Assembly (NCBI GenBank): GCA_040081265.1 | Contig: JBEBGV010000022.1 | Coordinates: forward strand, 1-63,129 | Source: JBEBGV01 sp040081265 | GTDB taxonomy: Bacteria > Acidobacteriota > Vicinamibacteria > Vicinamibacterales > UBA2999 | Direction of reading: 5' to 3' | DNA: 63,129 bases | Shown here: positions 1 through 8,585 of the stretch, one piece after another | How positions within the stretch are numbered: the first letter of the stretch is position 1 | Layout of the letters: each line of letters begins with the position of its first letter | The notes under the pieces: generated by a model | Databases searched by the model: none | What the model was told of the DNA's origin: nothing | The model's input: the letters and a program-made list of their open reading frames with translations, nothing else | Translations under genes and position numbers: made by a program

Positions 1-435
1 CGGGGGTACTGGCGTGACGAGCGTCAGCGCCGCGCTCGCCAGCGCGACCTCGTCCAGTTCGTCATCAGCATCCGTAGCAACGGGGTCGACACCCGCGCCC
101 TCGGTCTCGGCCTGCTCGCCGTCGTCTGAACGACGGCCGAGCGACTGGAGCCAGAGATCAGGCAGGGCCGCTCCGGCACCGCCGCCGGAGTCAACCGAGC
201 CTGAACCGTCACCGCCGGCGAGGTCGGGATCGACCTGAACACCGCCGTCGGTGAGCGTGGCCGTTTCGAGGATGGCCAGCAGCGCCACCTCGAACGCAGC
301 AAACCCACCATCGTCTTCGGGAGTGGCCGCACCGGCGGGCGCGCCGGCGGGCGCACCCGTCAAAGCGTCGGCGATGGTGGCAGGCCCACCTGGCGCCGCT
401 CCTGCGGCACCAGGCGGGAACATCATGGGTGTCAT
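1..435 (-). CDS. Candidate flagellar hook-length control protein (FliK-like), N-terminal part only
   Basis: An open frame of 145 codons starts at ATG 435 and runs off the left edge without a stop. Two further ATG codons lie at 426 and 423; an AGGT about six bases upstream favours 435. The translation is rich in Ala, Gly, Pro and Asp with acidic stretches, and it has no cysteine and few aromatic residues. That is the usual look of the poorly conserved N-terminus of FliK, the secreted molecular ruler that stops hook growth. It is the last visible gene of the flagellar operon, 24 bases after flgE. FliK usually sits between fliJ and flgD, and no fliK is present there, so a displaced fliK is a reasonable reading. 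The diagnostic C-terminal domain is outside the window, so the identity is inferred from position and composition only. Confidence 0.45.
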   Translation of the reverse strand, partial: MTPMMFPPGAAGAAPGGPATIADALTGAPAGAPAGAATPEDDGGFAAFEVALLAILETATLTDGGVQVDPDLAGGDGSGSVDSGGGAGAALPDLWLQSLGRRSDDGEQAETEGAGVDPVATDADDELDEVALASAALTLVTPVPP

Positions 436-459
436 CTACGACCTGTCAGATGGTGAGGA

Positions 460-1734
460 TTACCGCTTCAGGTTCAGGGTATCGACGAGCAATTCGTCGG
501 ATACCGTGATGGTCTTGGCATTGGCCTGATACCCGCGCTGCGCGAGAATCATCTGCGTGAACTCCTGGGCGATGTCGACGTTCGACTGCTCGAGCGCCGA
601 ACCCACCAGCGCGCCACGCCCACCGGTCTGGGCCACGCCGATGTTCGGCGCGCCGGCGGCTTGACCTTCAGCGTACCGGCTGTTGCCGAGCTTCACCAGA
701 CCCTTCGGGTTGTTGAAGTTGGCAAGCACGAGCTGTCCGAGCGTGACCGACTGCCCTGCGCCAAGCGTGGCGACGATGGTCCCGTCGGCCGCAACGCTGA
801 TGTTGTCCAGGCTCCCGGCGGCCTTGCCGTTCTGGTTGATGGAAGCAGTTGCTGAGGGCGCCGCGTAGCCGGTCAGATACGCCTCGCCCGAGGTCTCATC
901 CAGGACGTCCCAGTTGATGACGCTCGCTGCGGCGCCATTGAGAAACGCCGGCGTGGTGAGGGCGATATCGGCCGGCAGGGCTCCGTCCACCGCCAGCAAC
1001 GCCCCTGTCGAGTCAAACGTCACCGATCCGGCGTGAACCGAGAACGGCGTTCCGGGCGTTCCGCCAACAACATCCTCGCCGGGCAGCGTGATGTCATAGG
1101 TCCATGCCTGGGGTGTCGCGCCCTTCGTATACGTGACTGTCGCGACGTGCGTCGCGCCGAGCGCGTCGTAGAACTGCACGGCGCTCGTGAACGTCTCGGT
1201 AGCCGCCGCGCTGGCCGACAGGTTCGAGGTGATGCGGATTTCTCCGGTTGGAATCGGTGCCCGGAGCGCGCCTGGCGACACGGCGATGTCACTCAGCGCA
1301 CCGGTCGACACGAGCTCGCCTGTGATCGGATCGAACTGCGTGTAGCCTTGCACGAAGAAACCGTCGGGGGTCACCAGTTTGCCGTCCGAGTTGAACGAGA
1401 ACGTGCCCGCGCGCGTGTACACGTTGCCACCCTCGGGCCCACGCACGACGAAGAACCCGTTGCCCTGGATCGCCACGTTGGTGGCCTCGCGCGAGTTCTC
1501 GATCGTGCCTTGACTGAACAGTGGCGAGATCGAGTTGGTGGTCACACCAAGACCGACCTGGAGCGGGTTGAGACTGGTGCCGCCGACGGTCTGGCTGACC
1601 AGGTCCTGAAACGTCACGGTGCTGGCTTTGTAGCCGACCGTATTGATGTTCGCCAGGTTGTTGCCGATCACGTTCAAGTAGACGCTGTTGGCGTTGAGAC
1701 CCGAAAGACCTGCGGAGAAAGAACCAACTGCCAT
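460..1734 (-). CDS. flgE: Flagellar hook protein FlgE
   Basis: 424 residues, a normal FlgE length. The N-terminus (SFSAGLSGLNANSVYLNVIG then NNLANINTVGYK) is the rod/hook/filament-axial signature, and the C-terminus (EQSNVDIAQEFTQMILAQRG, then YQANAKTITVSDELLVDTLN) is the matching coiled-coil end. The middle holds the beta-rich hook domains. FlgE polymerises outside the cell into the curved hook that joins rod and filament, and is exported by the flagellar type III apparatus. The ATG at 1734 is preceded by GAGGT at seven bases. The gene follows flgD by 70 bases, the usual order, since FlgD is the cap on which FlgE assembles. Confidence 0.97.
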   Translation of the reverse strand: MAVGSFSAGLSGLNANSVYLNVIGNNLANINTVGYKASTVTFQDLVSQTVGGTSLNPLQVGLGVTTNSISPLFSQGTIENSREATNVAIQGNGFFVVRGPEGGNVYTRAGTFSFNSDGKLVTPDGFFVQGYTQFDPITGELVSTGALSDIAVSPGALRAPIPTGEIRITSNLSASAAATETFTSAVQFYDALGATHVATVTYTKGATPQAWTYDITLPGEDVVGGTPGTPFSVHAGSVTFDSTGALLAVDGALPADIALTTPAFLNGAAASVINWDVLDETSGEAYLTGYAAPSATASINQNGKAAGSLDNISVAADGTIVATLGAGQSVTLGQLVLANFNNPKGLVKLGNSRYAEGQAAGAPNIGVAQTGGRGALVGSALEQSNVDIAQEFTQMILAQRGYQANAKTITVSDELLVDTLNLKR

Positions 1735-1804
1735 GTGTGAAACCTCTACGGCGAGCGGGGGAAGCCGCTCGTCAGATTGGGGTGGACCGCGAACCTCCGG
1801 CTCG

Positions 1805-2080
1805 CTACTCCGATGTCTTGGTCACGGGAACGCCAAGGGCTCCGCCGATGGCTTCAAGGGTCTTGTTCATGGCTGTCAACTGTTCGAGCGAGCTAAAGGT
1901 GGCCATCTGCGAGATGAACTCGGTGTCGTCCTTCGGCTTGGTGGGGTCCTGGTTCTGCAGCTGCGTGATGAGCAGCTTGAGAAACGCGTCCCGGCCCAGG
2001 CCGGTCTCGCGGCTTGAGTACAGCGCCGACGAACCGCTCGCGGCATTACTCGATGAACTCGACTGCGTGGGATCAATCAC
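1805..2080 (-). CDS. flgD: Hook-capping protein FlgD, minimal form
   Basis: 91 residues with the conserved FlgD N-terminal block: GRDAFLKLLITQLQNQDPTK followed by DTEFISQMATFSSLEQL and MNKTLEAI. FlgD is the scaffold cap needed for polymerisation of FlgE subunits. Full-length FlgD has about 220 residues with Ig-like and Tudor-like domains after this block; here translation stops right after it and only 70 bases separate the stop from flgE, so there is no room for a frameshifted remainder. The GTG start at 2080 overlaps the fliJ stop as GTGA, with GGAG seven bases upstream, so it is translationally coupled to fliJ. Short FlgD proteins exist in other phyla, but this one is at the small end. Confidence 0.9.
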   Translation of the reverse strand: MIDPTQSSSSSNAASGSSALYSSRETGLGRDAFLKLLITQLQNQDPTKPKDDTEFISQMATFSSLEQLTAMNKTLEAIGGALGVPVTKTSE

Positions 2081-2571
2081 GACGTCACTCCTTCGTACCG
2101 CCGGACCTGAGGGTCCGGCCTGCGTGCGCGCACATCTGTCACGAACCGTCTGGTCGCCAGCTCGTCGATGAGCTTGCGTTCAGCTGCGGCCTCCGCCGCG
2201 TCGAACGCTTCGCGTGCCTTGTCGCGAAACCGCTCGAGTGACTCATAGCGCTGCCGGGCGCGTGCACATGCGGCACGTGACGCCTCGACCAGCGCTTCCC
2301 GCGCACTGAGCGCCGCCAGTTCGGCGACGCGTTCGTGCTCGAGCCTGAGAATCCAAAATCGATACCAGTGCCAATCCGTGATCGTGCCCGCGCGGTGCGC
2401 GCGCTCCGACCCATCGCGCCGGGCCGTCGCCAGCGACGCGTCAGCCGCGTCCACACGGCGCCGCGCTTCATCGCGAACCCGTTCTGTCTCAGCGAGTTCG
2501 CGCCGGGCTGTATCGAACTGGCGCCGCCGGAGATCGAGCGCCGCCTGGGCGCGAAAACGGAAGGTCGGCAT
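2077..2571 (-). CDS. fliJ: Flagellar export chaperone FliJ
   Basis: 164 residues, almost entirely predicted coiled coil with heptads of Ala, Leu, Arg and Glu (for example RFRAQAALDLRRRQFDTARR), the size and character of FliJ. FliJ is the central stalk of the FliI ATPase hexamer and links it to FlhA at the export gate. Sequence identity in this family is low, so the call rests on composition plus position directly after fliI and before flgD. The final residues RRPDPQVRRYEG are encoded by a GC-rich palindrome (2100-2119) of the same type as the intergenic elements in this window, which suggests that the C-terminal tail is a recent addition. Confidence 0.85.
   Translation of the reverse strand: MPTFRFRAQAALDLRRRQFDTARRELAETERVRDEARRRVDAADASLATARRDGSERAHRAGTITDWHWYRFWILRLEHERVAELAALSAREALVEASRAACARARQRYESLERFRDKAREAFDAAEAAAERKLIDELATRRFVTDVRARRPDPQVRRYEGVTS
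2100..2119. repeat. Short palindrome inside the 3' end of fliJ
   Basis: Eight-base perfect arms GCCGGACC and GGTCCGGC around the loop TGAG. It is related to the intergenic CGGGTC/GACCCG palindromes of the window and encodes part of the FliJ tail. It could also act as an RNA hairpin between fliJ and flgD. Confidence 0.65.
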
Positions 2572-2577
2572 CGCGAA

Positions 2578-3891
2578 CTAGAGCGCCTCCAGGTCGCGGA
2601 CGGCGTCGGAGAACCCGCACAGCTGGTCGGACGGCTGACAGAGGAACTGCTCCACGGCCTCCCGGCGCTTTCTCGCTTCGTCAATCCTGGGATTGCTGCC
2701 CTCGACGTAGGCACCCACATTGACCAGATCTTCACTGTCGCGAATCACCGACAGCCACTCACGGACACGCCCGGACTTCTGCCGATGGGCGTTGTCGGTG
2801 ACATCCGGCATCGTTCGACTCACGCTCTGCAGAATGTCGATCGGCGGATAGTGATGACGCGACGCGAGGTCTCGTGACAGGACGATGTGACCGTCGAGAA
2901 TTGACCGGACCGCGTCGGCAATCGGTTCGTTGTGGTCGTCGCCGTCGACGAGCACGGTGTACATCGCCGTGATGCTTCCCCGCCCGCGCACGGCGCCCGC
3001 ACGCTCGAGCAGCGTCGGCAGCATCGCGAAGACCGACGGCGGGTAGCCCTTGGTCGTTGGCGGCTCGCCGGCGGCGAGCCCCACTTCCCGCTGCGCCATC
3101 GCAAAGCGAGTCACCGAGTCCATCAGCAGCAGGACGTTCAGGCCCTGATCGCGGAAGTACTCCGCCACCGTGGTCGCGGCAAACGCGGCGCGAAGCCGCA
3201 GCAGCGGCGGGTTATCGGAGGTCGACACCACGACGACGGAACGGCGCAGACCTTCAGGACCCAGGTCGTGCTCGATGAAGCTGCGGACTTCGCGGCCTCG
3301 CTCGCCGACCAGCGCCATCACGATGACGTCGGCTTCGGTGCCTCGGGTGAGCATTCCCAGCAAGGTGCTCTTGCCCACGCCGGATCCGCCGAAGAGGCCC
3401 AGACGCTGTCCGCGTCCGCAGGTCAGCATCGAATCGATGGCCCGGACACCGGTGCCGAGCGGCAGGGCCACCGGATCGCGGTCCATGGGATTGATTGGTG
3501 CGGGCTGCAAGGGGTACTGCGCATCGAGTTGCAGCGCCGGACCGTCGTCAAGTGGCTTGCCGAAGGCGTCGATGACCCGGCCGAGCAGGCCCTTGCCGAC
3601 ACCGAACGAGTTTCCTCCGGACTTGGCCACAACGCGGTCGCCCGGACGGATGCCCACCGTGTCGCCCAGGGGCACGGCCAGCAGCACGCCATCGCGGAAC
3701 CCGACCACTTGAACGGGCAGCGGAGGCGTCTGGTCGTCGCCGATGATGTCGCACATGGCCCCGACGCTGACGCGCGGGCCGCTCGACTCGATCAGGAGGC
3801 CCACCGTGCGCAGCACGCGCCCGGAAGCCGGCATGGTATCGACCTGCTCGAGGCGCTTGAAGTAGGGCTCGAGCGAGAGCGTCTCAGTCAA
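2578..3891 (-). CDS. fliI: Flagellum-specific ATPase FliI
   Basis: 437 residues, full length for FliI, the F1-beta-like ATPase that prepares substrates for flagellar type III export. Seen directly: Walker A GGSGVGKST at about residues 168-176, the Walker B region NVLLLMDSVTRFAMAQRE and the type III ATPase segment GEPPTTKGYPPSVFAMLPTL. The likely start is TTG at 3891, overlapping the end of fliH by eight bases, with GGAG nine bases upstream; the next ATG (residue 20) would cut the N-terminal beta-barrel domain. It lies between fliH, its negative regulator, and fliJ, its stalk. Confidence 0.96.
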   Translation of the reverse strand: MTETLSLEPYFKRLEQVDTMPASGRVLRTVGLLIESSGPRVSVGAMCDIIGDDQTPPLPVQVVGFRDGVLLAVPLGDTVGIRPGDRVVAKSGGNSFGVGKGLLGRVIDAFGKPLDDGPALQLDAQYPLQPAPINPMDRDPVALPLGTGVRAIDSMLTCGRGQRLGLFGGSGVGKSTLLGMLTRGTEADVIVMALVGERGREVRSFIEHDLGPEGLRRSVVVVSTSDNPPLLRLRAAFAATTVAEYFRDQGLNVLLLMDSVTRFAMAQREVGLAAGEPPTTKGYPPSVFAMLPTLLERAGAVRGRGSITAMYTVLVDGDDHNEPIADAVRSILDGHIVLSRDLASRHHYPPIDILQSVSRTMPDVTDNAHRQKSGRVREWLSVIRDSEDLVNVGAYVEGSNPRIDEARKRREAVEQFLCQPSDQLCGFSDAVRDLEAL

Positions 3892-4570
3892 GAACGACGG
3901 CTCCGACGGTGGCCTCGGCGCGACCCAGCAGCGCCTGCGCGATCTCGTGGATCTGCGCGTCGATTCCGGCCTCGAGCAGCCCCATCTCGGACTCGACGCG
4001 GCACCCGCCGCGAGAGATGCGGCCGTCGGCCACGACGCTGACGTTACTGGCCGTCACCTGCGCAATGCGCGCCGCTCCAGTGGTCTTGTAGTCGTCGGGA
4101 TTGAGCCGGACGGTGATCTGGGCCGCCTCACCGAGGCGATCAAGAGCCACACGCGCCATGGCCACCAGCAGATCGGGGTCGAGCGACACCTCGCGGTGCA
4201 CGACGCGACGGGCCACGGCCAGCACGAGCTCCACCATCTGCCGCTCGGTCTGATGAATCATCTTCGAACGGAGTTCGGTCAGTTCCTGCAGCGTCTGGGT
4301 GAGCCGGCGCAGCATGGCCTCACCGCGCTGGTCCGCCGCCTCCTGACCGGAGCGTTCGCCCTGCCCGAATCCCTTGGCGAAGGCTTCGCGCTCGAGCTCC
4401 GCCAACTGCGACTGCTGCACGGCCGCATCGGGCATCGGCACAGCTGTCGCCGACTCGAGCACACTCGCCCGTGCGCGAGTTCCCGGTCGAAGCTCAGGCG
4501 CGCGCGTGCCTCCCCAGACAAAGGGTTCAACGTGGGTCGAACCCGGCAGTCGTCTGGCTTTAGACGACAT
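3884..4570 (-). CDS. fliH: Flagellar assembly protein FliH
   Basis: 228 residues from the ATG at 4570; a GTG nine bases further upstream is possible but would lengthen the overlap with fliG. The middle has the FliH hallmark, glycine-spaced helices with GFGQGERSGQEAADQRGEA, a run of GxxxG-like spacing, followed by the FliH/HrpE C-terminal domain (VELVLAVARRVVHREVSLDP, then VRLNPDDY and GGCRVESEMGLLEAGIDAQI). FliH binds FliI and tethers it to the C-ring through FliN. The gene overlaps fliG upstream by 11 bases and fliI downstream by eight, so the three are coupled. Confidence 0.93.
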   Translation of the reverse strand: MSSKARRLPGSTHVEPFVWGGTRAPELRPGTRARASVLESATAVPMPDAAVQQSQLAELEREAFAKGFGQGERSGQEAADQRGEAMLRRLTQTLQELTELRSKMIHQTERQMVELVLAVARRVVHREVSLDPDLLVAMARVALDRLGEAAQITVRLNPDDYKTTGAARIAQVTASNVSVVADGRISRGGCRVESEMGLLEAGIDAQIHEIAQALLGRAEATVGAVVLD

Positions 4571-5579
4571 ACGCCTCACCTGCCGCCGCGCCGGTGACGA
4601 TCACGCCCTCTTCCTCGAGCTTGCGGGCCACCGCCACGATGTCCTGCTGCGCCTTCTCGACATCGCGCAGGCGCACGGCGCCGAGCACTTCCATGTCTTC
4701 CTTCAGCATCTCGCCGGCGCGCTTCGACATGTTCTTGAAGAAGCGGTCGCGGATCTCCTCGCTCGCGCCCTTGAGGGCCAGCGTCAGCACCTTCTTGTCG
4801 GCGCGCTGGACGATCTCGCGGATGCCGGTATCGTCCACGGTGAGCAGGTCGTCGAAGACGAACATCAGGTTCCTGATCGACACGGCCAGTTCAGGCCGCT
4901 GCGCTTCGATCGCCTCGAGCACGGGACCGCTGACGGTGCGCTCGAGGCGGTTGAACAGCTCGGCTACGGCGCGGATGCCACCGTGCTGCTCGCGCGTGCG
5001 TCCACCGAGTGTCCGCAGACGTGCCTCGATGACGCTCGAGATGCGCGTGACGACTTCTGGCGAGATGTCTTCCAGGCTGGCCATCCGCGTCAGGACGTCG
5101 ACGCGCAGGTCCTCGGGGAGCTGTGACGCCAGCTGCGCGGCGTTGGCCGCGTGGAGGTGGGCCAGAATCAGCGCGATCGTCTGCGGGTGTTCGCCCAGGA
5201 TGAACTTGCCCAGCTGATCCGGATCAGCGCGCTCCAGCGAGGTAAAGCCGACGGTTGACTGGAACTGCCGCATGACGCGCTCGAGGATGCGACGGGATCC
5301 TTCATCGCCCAGCGACTTCTTGAGCACGCGCTTGGCGTAGTCGATGTCGCCGCGCATGACGAACTGTGCGGCCACGGCGATCTGATTGAACTCGTCGAGC
5401 ACAGCTTCGCTCTGGCCCGACGGCACCGCGCCGAGGCCGGCCATCTCGCGCGCCAGCTGCTCGATTTCGTCTTCGGTCAGGTGCTTGAAGACCTTGGCGG
5501 TGACGTCTTCGCCGAGCACGAGAGCGACGATGGCGGCCTTGCGGAGACCGCTCAGGGCTGTCTGGGTCTGGACGCTCAC
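4560..5579 (-). CDS. fliG: Flagellar motor switch protein FliG
   Basis: 339 residues with the three FliG domains. The N-terminal domain (LSGLRKAAIVALVLGEDVTA) binds FliF, the middle domain contains EHPQTIALILAHL, and the C-terminal torque domain carries MFVFDDLLTVDDTGIREIVQ followed by the charged ridge helix with ALKGASEEIRDRFFKNMSKR. FliG forms the rotor ring facing the stator proteins. GTG at 5579 follows the fliF TAA without a gap (TAAGTG), typical of tight co-translation of MS-ring and switch proteins. Confidence 0.97.
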   Translation of the reverse strand: MSVQTQTALSGLRKAAIVALVLGEDVTAKVFKHLTEDEIEQLAREMAGLGAVPSGQSEAVLDEFNQIAVAAQFVMRGDIDYAKRVLKKSLGDEGSRRILERVMRQFQSTVGFTSLERADPDQLGKFILGEHPQTIALILAHLHAANAAQLASQLPEDLRVDVLTRMASLEDISPEVVTRISSVIEARLRTLGGRTREQHGGIRAVAELFNRLERTVSGPVLEAIEAQRPELAVSIRNLMFVFDDLLTVDDTGIREIVQRADKKVLTLALKGASEEIRDRFFKNMSKRAGEMLKEDMEVLGAVRLRDVEKAQQDIVAVARKLEEEGVIVTGAAAGEAYVV

Positions 5580-7307
5580 TTATCGCTCGCCTTCGGCAAT
5601 CCAGCCACGCAGGAGCTTGGCCACGTTCTCGGGTTCACTGTCGCTGATGGCGGTCACGCGCTTGGTCAACACCGGCAGGCGACGGCCCTCAGCGCCTTCG
5701 GCGGCGGCCGCTTCGAGGCGCGCCTCCATTTCGCTTTCCATATCAGCGACCGTGCGCAACGGCTGACCCGGCGGTAACACCGGCGCACGACCACTGCCCG
5801 CCGTCGCCATCGCGGCACCGGCGGCTCCGCCGGTCGCGGCCATCGCCGCGGCGCCACTCAGCATCGGCTTGACGACAAAGAGCAGGGCCACGACCGCGAT
5901 CACCAGGACGATGACCATCCGCACGCCCTCCCAGATCTGGGGCGTGTATTCCTGCACGCGCTGCACAACCGTCCTGGGCGCCTCGGGCACCTCCGGCGCG
6001 GCCTCCTCGAACGACACGTTCTGGACGGTCAACTGGTCACCACGGTCCATCTCGAGTCCAACCGAGGCCGCCACCAGGCCCTGAATCTTGGTCAGGTCCT
6101 CGGGCGTGCGTGGCACGCGCTTGGTGCTGACCGTCCCATCCTGGGCGGTGGTCACCTGCTGGTCATCGTCGAGGATCACTGCGACCGACAGACGCTGGAT
6201 GTCGCCGGGCGGCATGATCGTGCGGCGGGTCGTCTTGCTCACCTCGAAGTTGCTGGTCTCGGCCGTGCGCGTCGCACTCGGACCCGTGGTGTTGGTCACG
6301 GTGCTGGTGGCCGCAGCCGCGGCGGACGCAGCGGCGGCAGATGCGGGAAGGTTGGCGCGCGAACCCGCACCAGCCGCGCCACCGCCGCCTCCGCCTGCCA
6401 CCGAGGATCCTGAGCCGGCCACCTGCGTGTCGGAGGTCGTCTGGCGACTGCGCAGGACAGTGTTCGGATCCCACCGCTCCTCGGTCTCTTCCTGACTCTG
6501 CGGGTTCAGCTTCACTGCGACGTTGACGCGCACACGCTCGATGCCGACCACGGGCTCGAGCAGCGCCACCACGCGTGACGACATCTCCTTCTCGATGCGC
6601 GCCTGTTTCTCGAGCTGAGCCGCGCCGAGCGGATCGTTGTCTTCTTCGCCGGGCTTGGCGAGCGGGCGACCGAAGCTGTCGACCACGACCACGGCTTCGG
6701 GACGAAGGCCTTCGACGCTGGCGGCGACCAGGTTGGTGATGCCGGAAATGGTCGAGGGAGCCAGGCCGCGCGATCCACGCAGCTTGAGCACGACCGACGC
6801 CTTCGCCGGACGCGGGTCGCCAAAGAGGGTGTCGCGGCCCATCGCGATGTGGACGCGGGCGCTCGACACCTCGGAAATCGAACCGATCGTGCGGGCGATC
6901 TCGCCCTCGAGCGCGCGGCGATAGTTGACCTGTTCGAGGAATTCGGTGGCGCCAAACGCCGTGCGATCGAAGATTTCGAAGCCCACTCGGCCGGAGTTGG
7001 GCATGCCCTGCGCAGACAGTTCCAGGCGCAGCTCGTCGACTCGCTCGGCCGGCACGCGAATGCTGCGGCCTCCCGGATCGAGCTGGTACGGCACCTTGAG
7101 CGCCTTGATGCGGGTCACCATCTGACCGGCGTCCTCGGCCTCCATGTCGGCGAAGAGCAGCGCGTAGGTCGGCTTGTTCAGCCAGTAGGCCGACCCCCCC
7201 ACGATGCCGACGACGAGCAGGAACGCGCCGGCCAGTGAGGCCAGCTGCTTGCCCGTCATCGACGAGGAGAGCGCGGTCAGTCGCGCGAAGAGCTGTTGAG
7301 GGTCCAC
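5580..7307 (-). CDS. fliF: Flagellar MS-ring protein FliF
   Basis: 575 residues. The first membrane helix (LASLAGAFLLVVGIVGGSAY) is followed by the secretin/TadG-type ring-building motifs with YALLFADMEAEDAGQMVTRI and the FliF periplasmic region with GRVGFEIFDRTAFGATEFLE. A second membrane helix near residue 460 (VRMVIVLVIAVVALLFVVKP) precedes a cytoplasmic tail that should bind FliG. Between the ring-building motifs and the second helix lies an Ala/Gly/Ser-rich insert (around residues 300-345), probably disordered. GTG start at 7307 with AAGGA six bases upstream. FliF is the base plate on which rod, export gate and C-ring assemble. Confidence 0.96.
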   Translation of the reverse strand: MDPQQLFARLTALSSSMTGKQLASLAGAFLLVVGIVGGSAYWLNKPTYALLFADMEAEDAGQMVTRIKALKVPYQLDPGGRSIRVPAERVDELRLELSAQGMPNSGRVGFEIFDRTAFGATEFLEQVNYRRALEGEIARTIGSISEVSSARVHIAMGRDTLFGDPRPAKASVVLKLRGSRGLAPSTISGITNLVAASVEGLRPEAVVVVDSFGRPLAKPGEEDNDPLGAAQLEKQARIEKEMSSRVVALLEPVVGIERVRVNVAVKLNPQSQEETEERWDPNTVLRSRQTTSDTQVAGSGSSVAGGGGGGAAGAGSRANLPASAAAASAAAAATSTVTNTTGPSATRTAETSNFEVSKTTRRTIMPPGDIQRLSVAVILDDDQQVTTAQDGTVSTKRVPRTPEDLTKIQGLVAASVGLEMDRGDQLTVQNVSFEEAAPEVPEAPRTVVQRVQEYTPQIWEGVRMVIVLVIAVVALLFVVKPMLSGAAAMAATGGAAGAAMATAGSGRAPVLPPGQPLRTVADMESEMEARLEAAAAEGAEGRRLPVLTKRVTAISDSEPENVAKLLRGWIAEGER

Positions 7308-7336
7308 CCTTGATCCTTGTCAGTCCTGGAAGAGTG

Positions 7337-7657
7337 CTAGATCGGCATCCGCATGATGTCCTGATACGCCTGCACGAACTTGTTGCGGATCTGGACGGTG
7401 AGTTCGAGCGACATCTCCGCTCGCTGAAGGGCGATCATCGCGTCGTGCACGTCGCCGGTCTTGTCGACCATCGCCGACACGGCCTGGTTGGCGTCGGTCG
7501 CCGAGCGCTCGACACCTTCGAGCAACTGGCTGAAACCCGAGCCGATGCCGAGGCCACCAGACGCTCCACCGGTGAGCGCGCCGGCGCCGCTGCCGCCGAC
7601 CTTGGCAGTGGACGCGGCGATGTTCTGCGCGGCACCAATCAACATGTCAATCGCCAT
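7337..7657 (-). CDS. fliE: Flagellar hook-basal body protein FliE
   Basis: 106 residues, typical for FliE, the adaptor between the MS-ring and the proximal rod. The C-terminal half (DVHDAMIALQRAEMSLELTV, then QIRNKFVQAYQDIMRMPI) is the conserved family signature. A Gly/Ala-rich N-terminal third is less conserved. It lies three bases after flgC and 29 before fliF, the standard flgB-flgC-fliE-fliF order. Confidence 0.96.
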   Translation of the reverse strand: MAIDMLIGAAQNIAASTAKVGGSGAGALTGGASGGLGIGSGFSQLLEGVERSATDANQAVSAMVDKTGDVHDAMIALQRAEMSLELTVQIRNKFVQAYQDIMRMPI

Positions 7658-7660
7658 GAT

Positions 7661-8089
7661 TTACTTCCCCAGCTCCAGGGCTTTGTTGACCATTTCCTTG
7701 ATGAGACCGATGGCCGCAAGATTGGCCTGGTAGGCGCGGGCCGCGCCAAGCATGTTCACCATCTCCTCAGGCGCGTCGACGTTGGGCAGCTTCACGAAGC
7801 CGTTCTCGTCGGCGTCGGGATGCGACGGCTCGTAGCGCGTGCGGAAGGGTGCCTGGTCCTCCACGATGCTGGCCACCTTGACCCCGGTCGCCTGCGCCCG
7901 ACCGAGCGTCGCGTCAAATGACGAGGTCGGATCGGAGGTGAGAATGACGTCGCGGCGTCGATAGGGCTGGCCGTCGGCACCGCGCGTCGACTCGGAGTTG
8001 GCGAGGTTGGACACCGCCACCTCGACGCGTGTGCGTTCGGCAGTGAGGGCGCTGGCGGATGCCGCGAGGGCGGCGCTGAGTGTGGACAT
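7661..8089 (-). CDS. flgC: Flagellar basal-body rod protein FlgC
   Basis: 142 residues. N-terminal rod signature TRVEVAVSNLANSESTRGAD followed by PYRRRDVIL, and C-terminal segment PNVDAPEEMVNMLGAARAYQ with ANLAAIGLIKEMVNKALEL, both standard for FlgC. It is a proximal rod subunit secreted through the type III gate. It sits between flgB (16 bases upstream) and fliE. Confidence 0.96.
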   Translation of the reverse strand: MSTLSAALAASASALTAERTRVEVAVSNLANSESTRGADGQPYRRRDVILTSDPTSSFDATLGRAQATGVKVASIVEDQAPFRTRYEPSHPDADENGFVKLPNVDAPEEMVNMLGAARAYQANLAAIGLIKEMVNKALELGK

Positions 8090-8105
8090 GACGCGTTTCC
8101 TCGGT

Positions 8106-8489
8106 TTAGCGGCTTTCGTTGATCGCGTAGCGCACGAGGCGGAATTTCGCCGCGAGCGCTGTCTGCGCGGCGGCGAAGTCGCCGGCCGCCTTGCCCATGT
8201 TCAACAGCTCGCGATCGAGCTGGACGTTGTTGCCGTCGCGGCGTGCGGCCAGTTCCGGCGTCTCGGTCTTCAGCCCGTCGCCACCACTGAGCGGAATGTG
8301 TTTCGTGTTGGTGACGCCACTCGACGCGAACTGCTTGGCCAGCGTCTCGTCGAAGGTGACGTCCTTGGTCTGATAGCCAGGAGTGTCCACGTTGGCCAGG
8401 TTGCCGGCAGAGGCGACCTGCTTGGCCACCGCCACGGTCATCTGGCGGCGCAGGGCCGCTATGACTGCCGAATCGCTGATTTCATTCAC
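8106..8489 (-). CDS. flgB: Flagellar basal-body rod protein FlgB
   Basis: 127 residues from GTG at 8489; AAGGA lies about nine bases upstream. The frame stays open to 8627, but that extension is not FlgB-like and would run past the promoter region, so it is rejected. The rod signature is QVASAGNLANVDTPGYQTKD, and the C-terminus (QTALAAKFRLVRYAINESR) matches the family. FlgB is a proximal rod protein and is the first gene of the operon. Transcription is probably from the sigma-54-type promoter at 8586-8600, giving a leader of about 85 bases. Confidence 0.95.
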   Translation of the reverse strand: MNEISDSAVIAALRRQMTVAVAKQVASAGNLANVDTPGYQTKDVTFDETLAKQFASSGVTNTKHIPLSGGDGLKTETPELAARRDGNNVQLDRELLNMGKAAGDFAAAQTALAAKFRLVRYAINESR

Positions 8490-8585
8490 GTTGGTCCATC
8501 CTTCGCCGCGGCCGCCCTCAAGACGCGCCGCATCCAGACGATTACCGGTGGGCACAGAACTCCCCCACCACCGGCTCTGGCTTGA

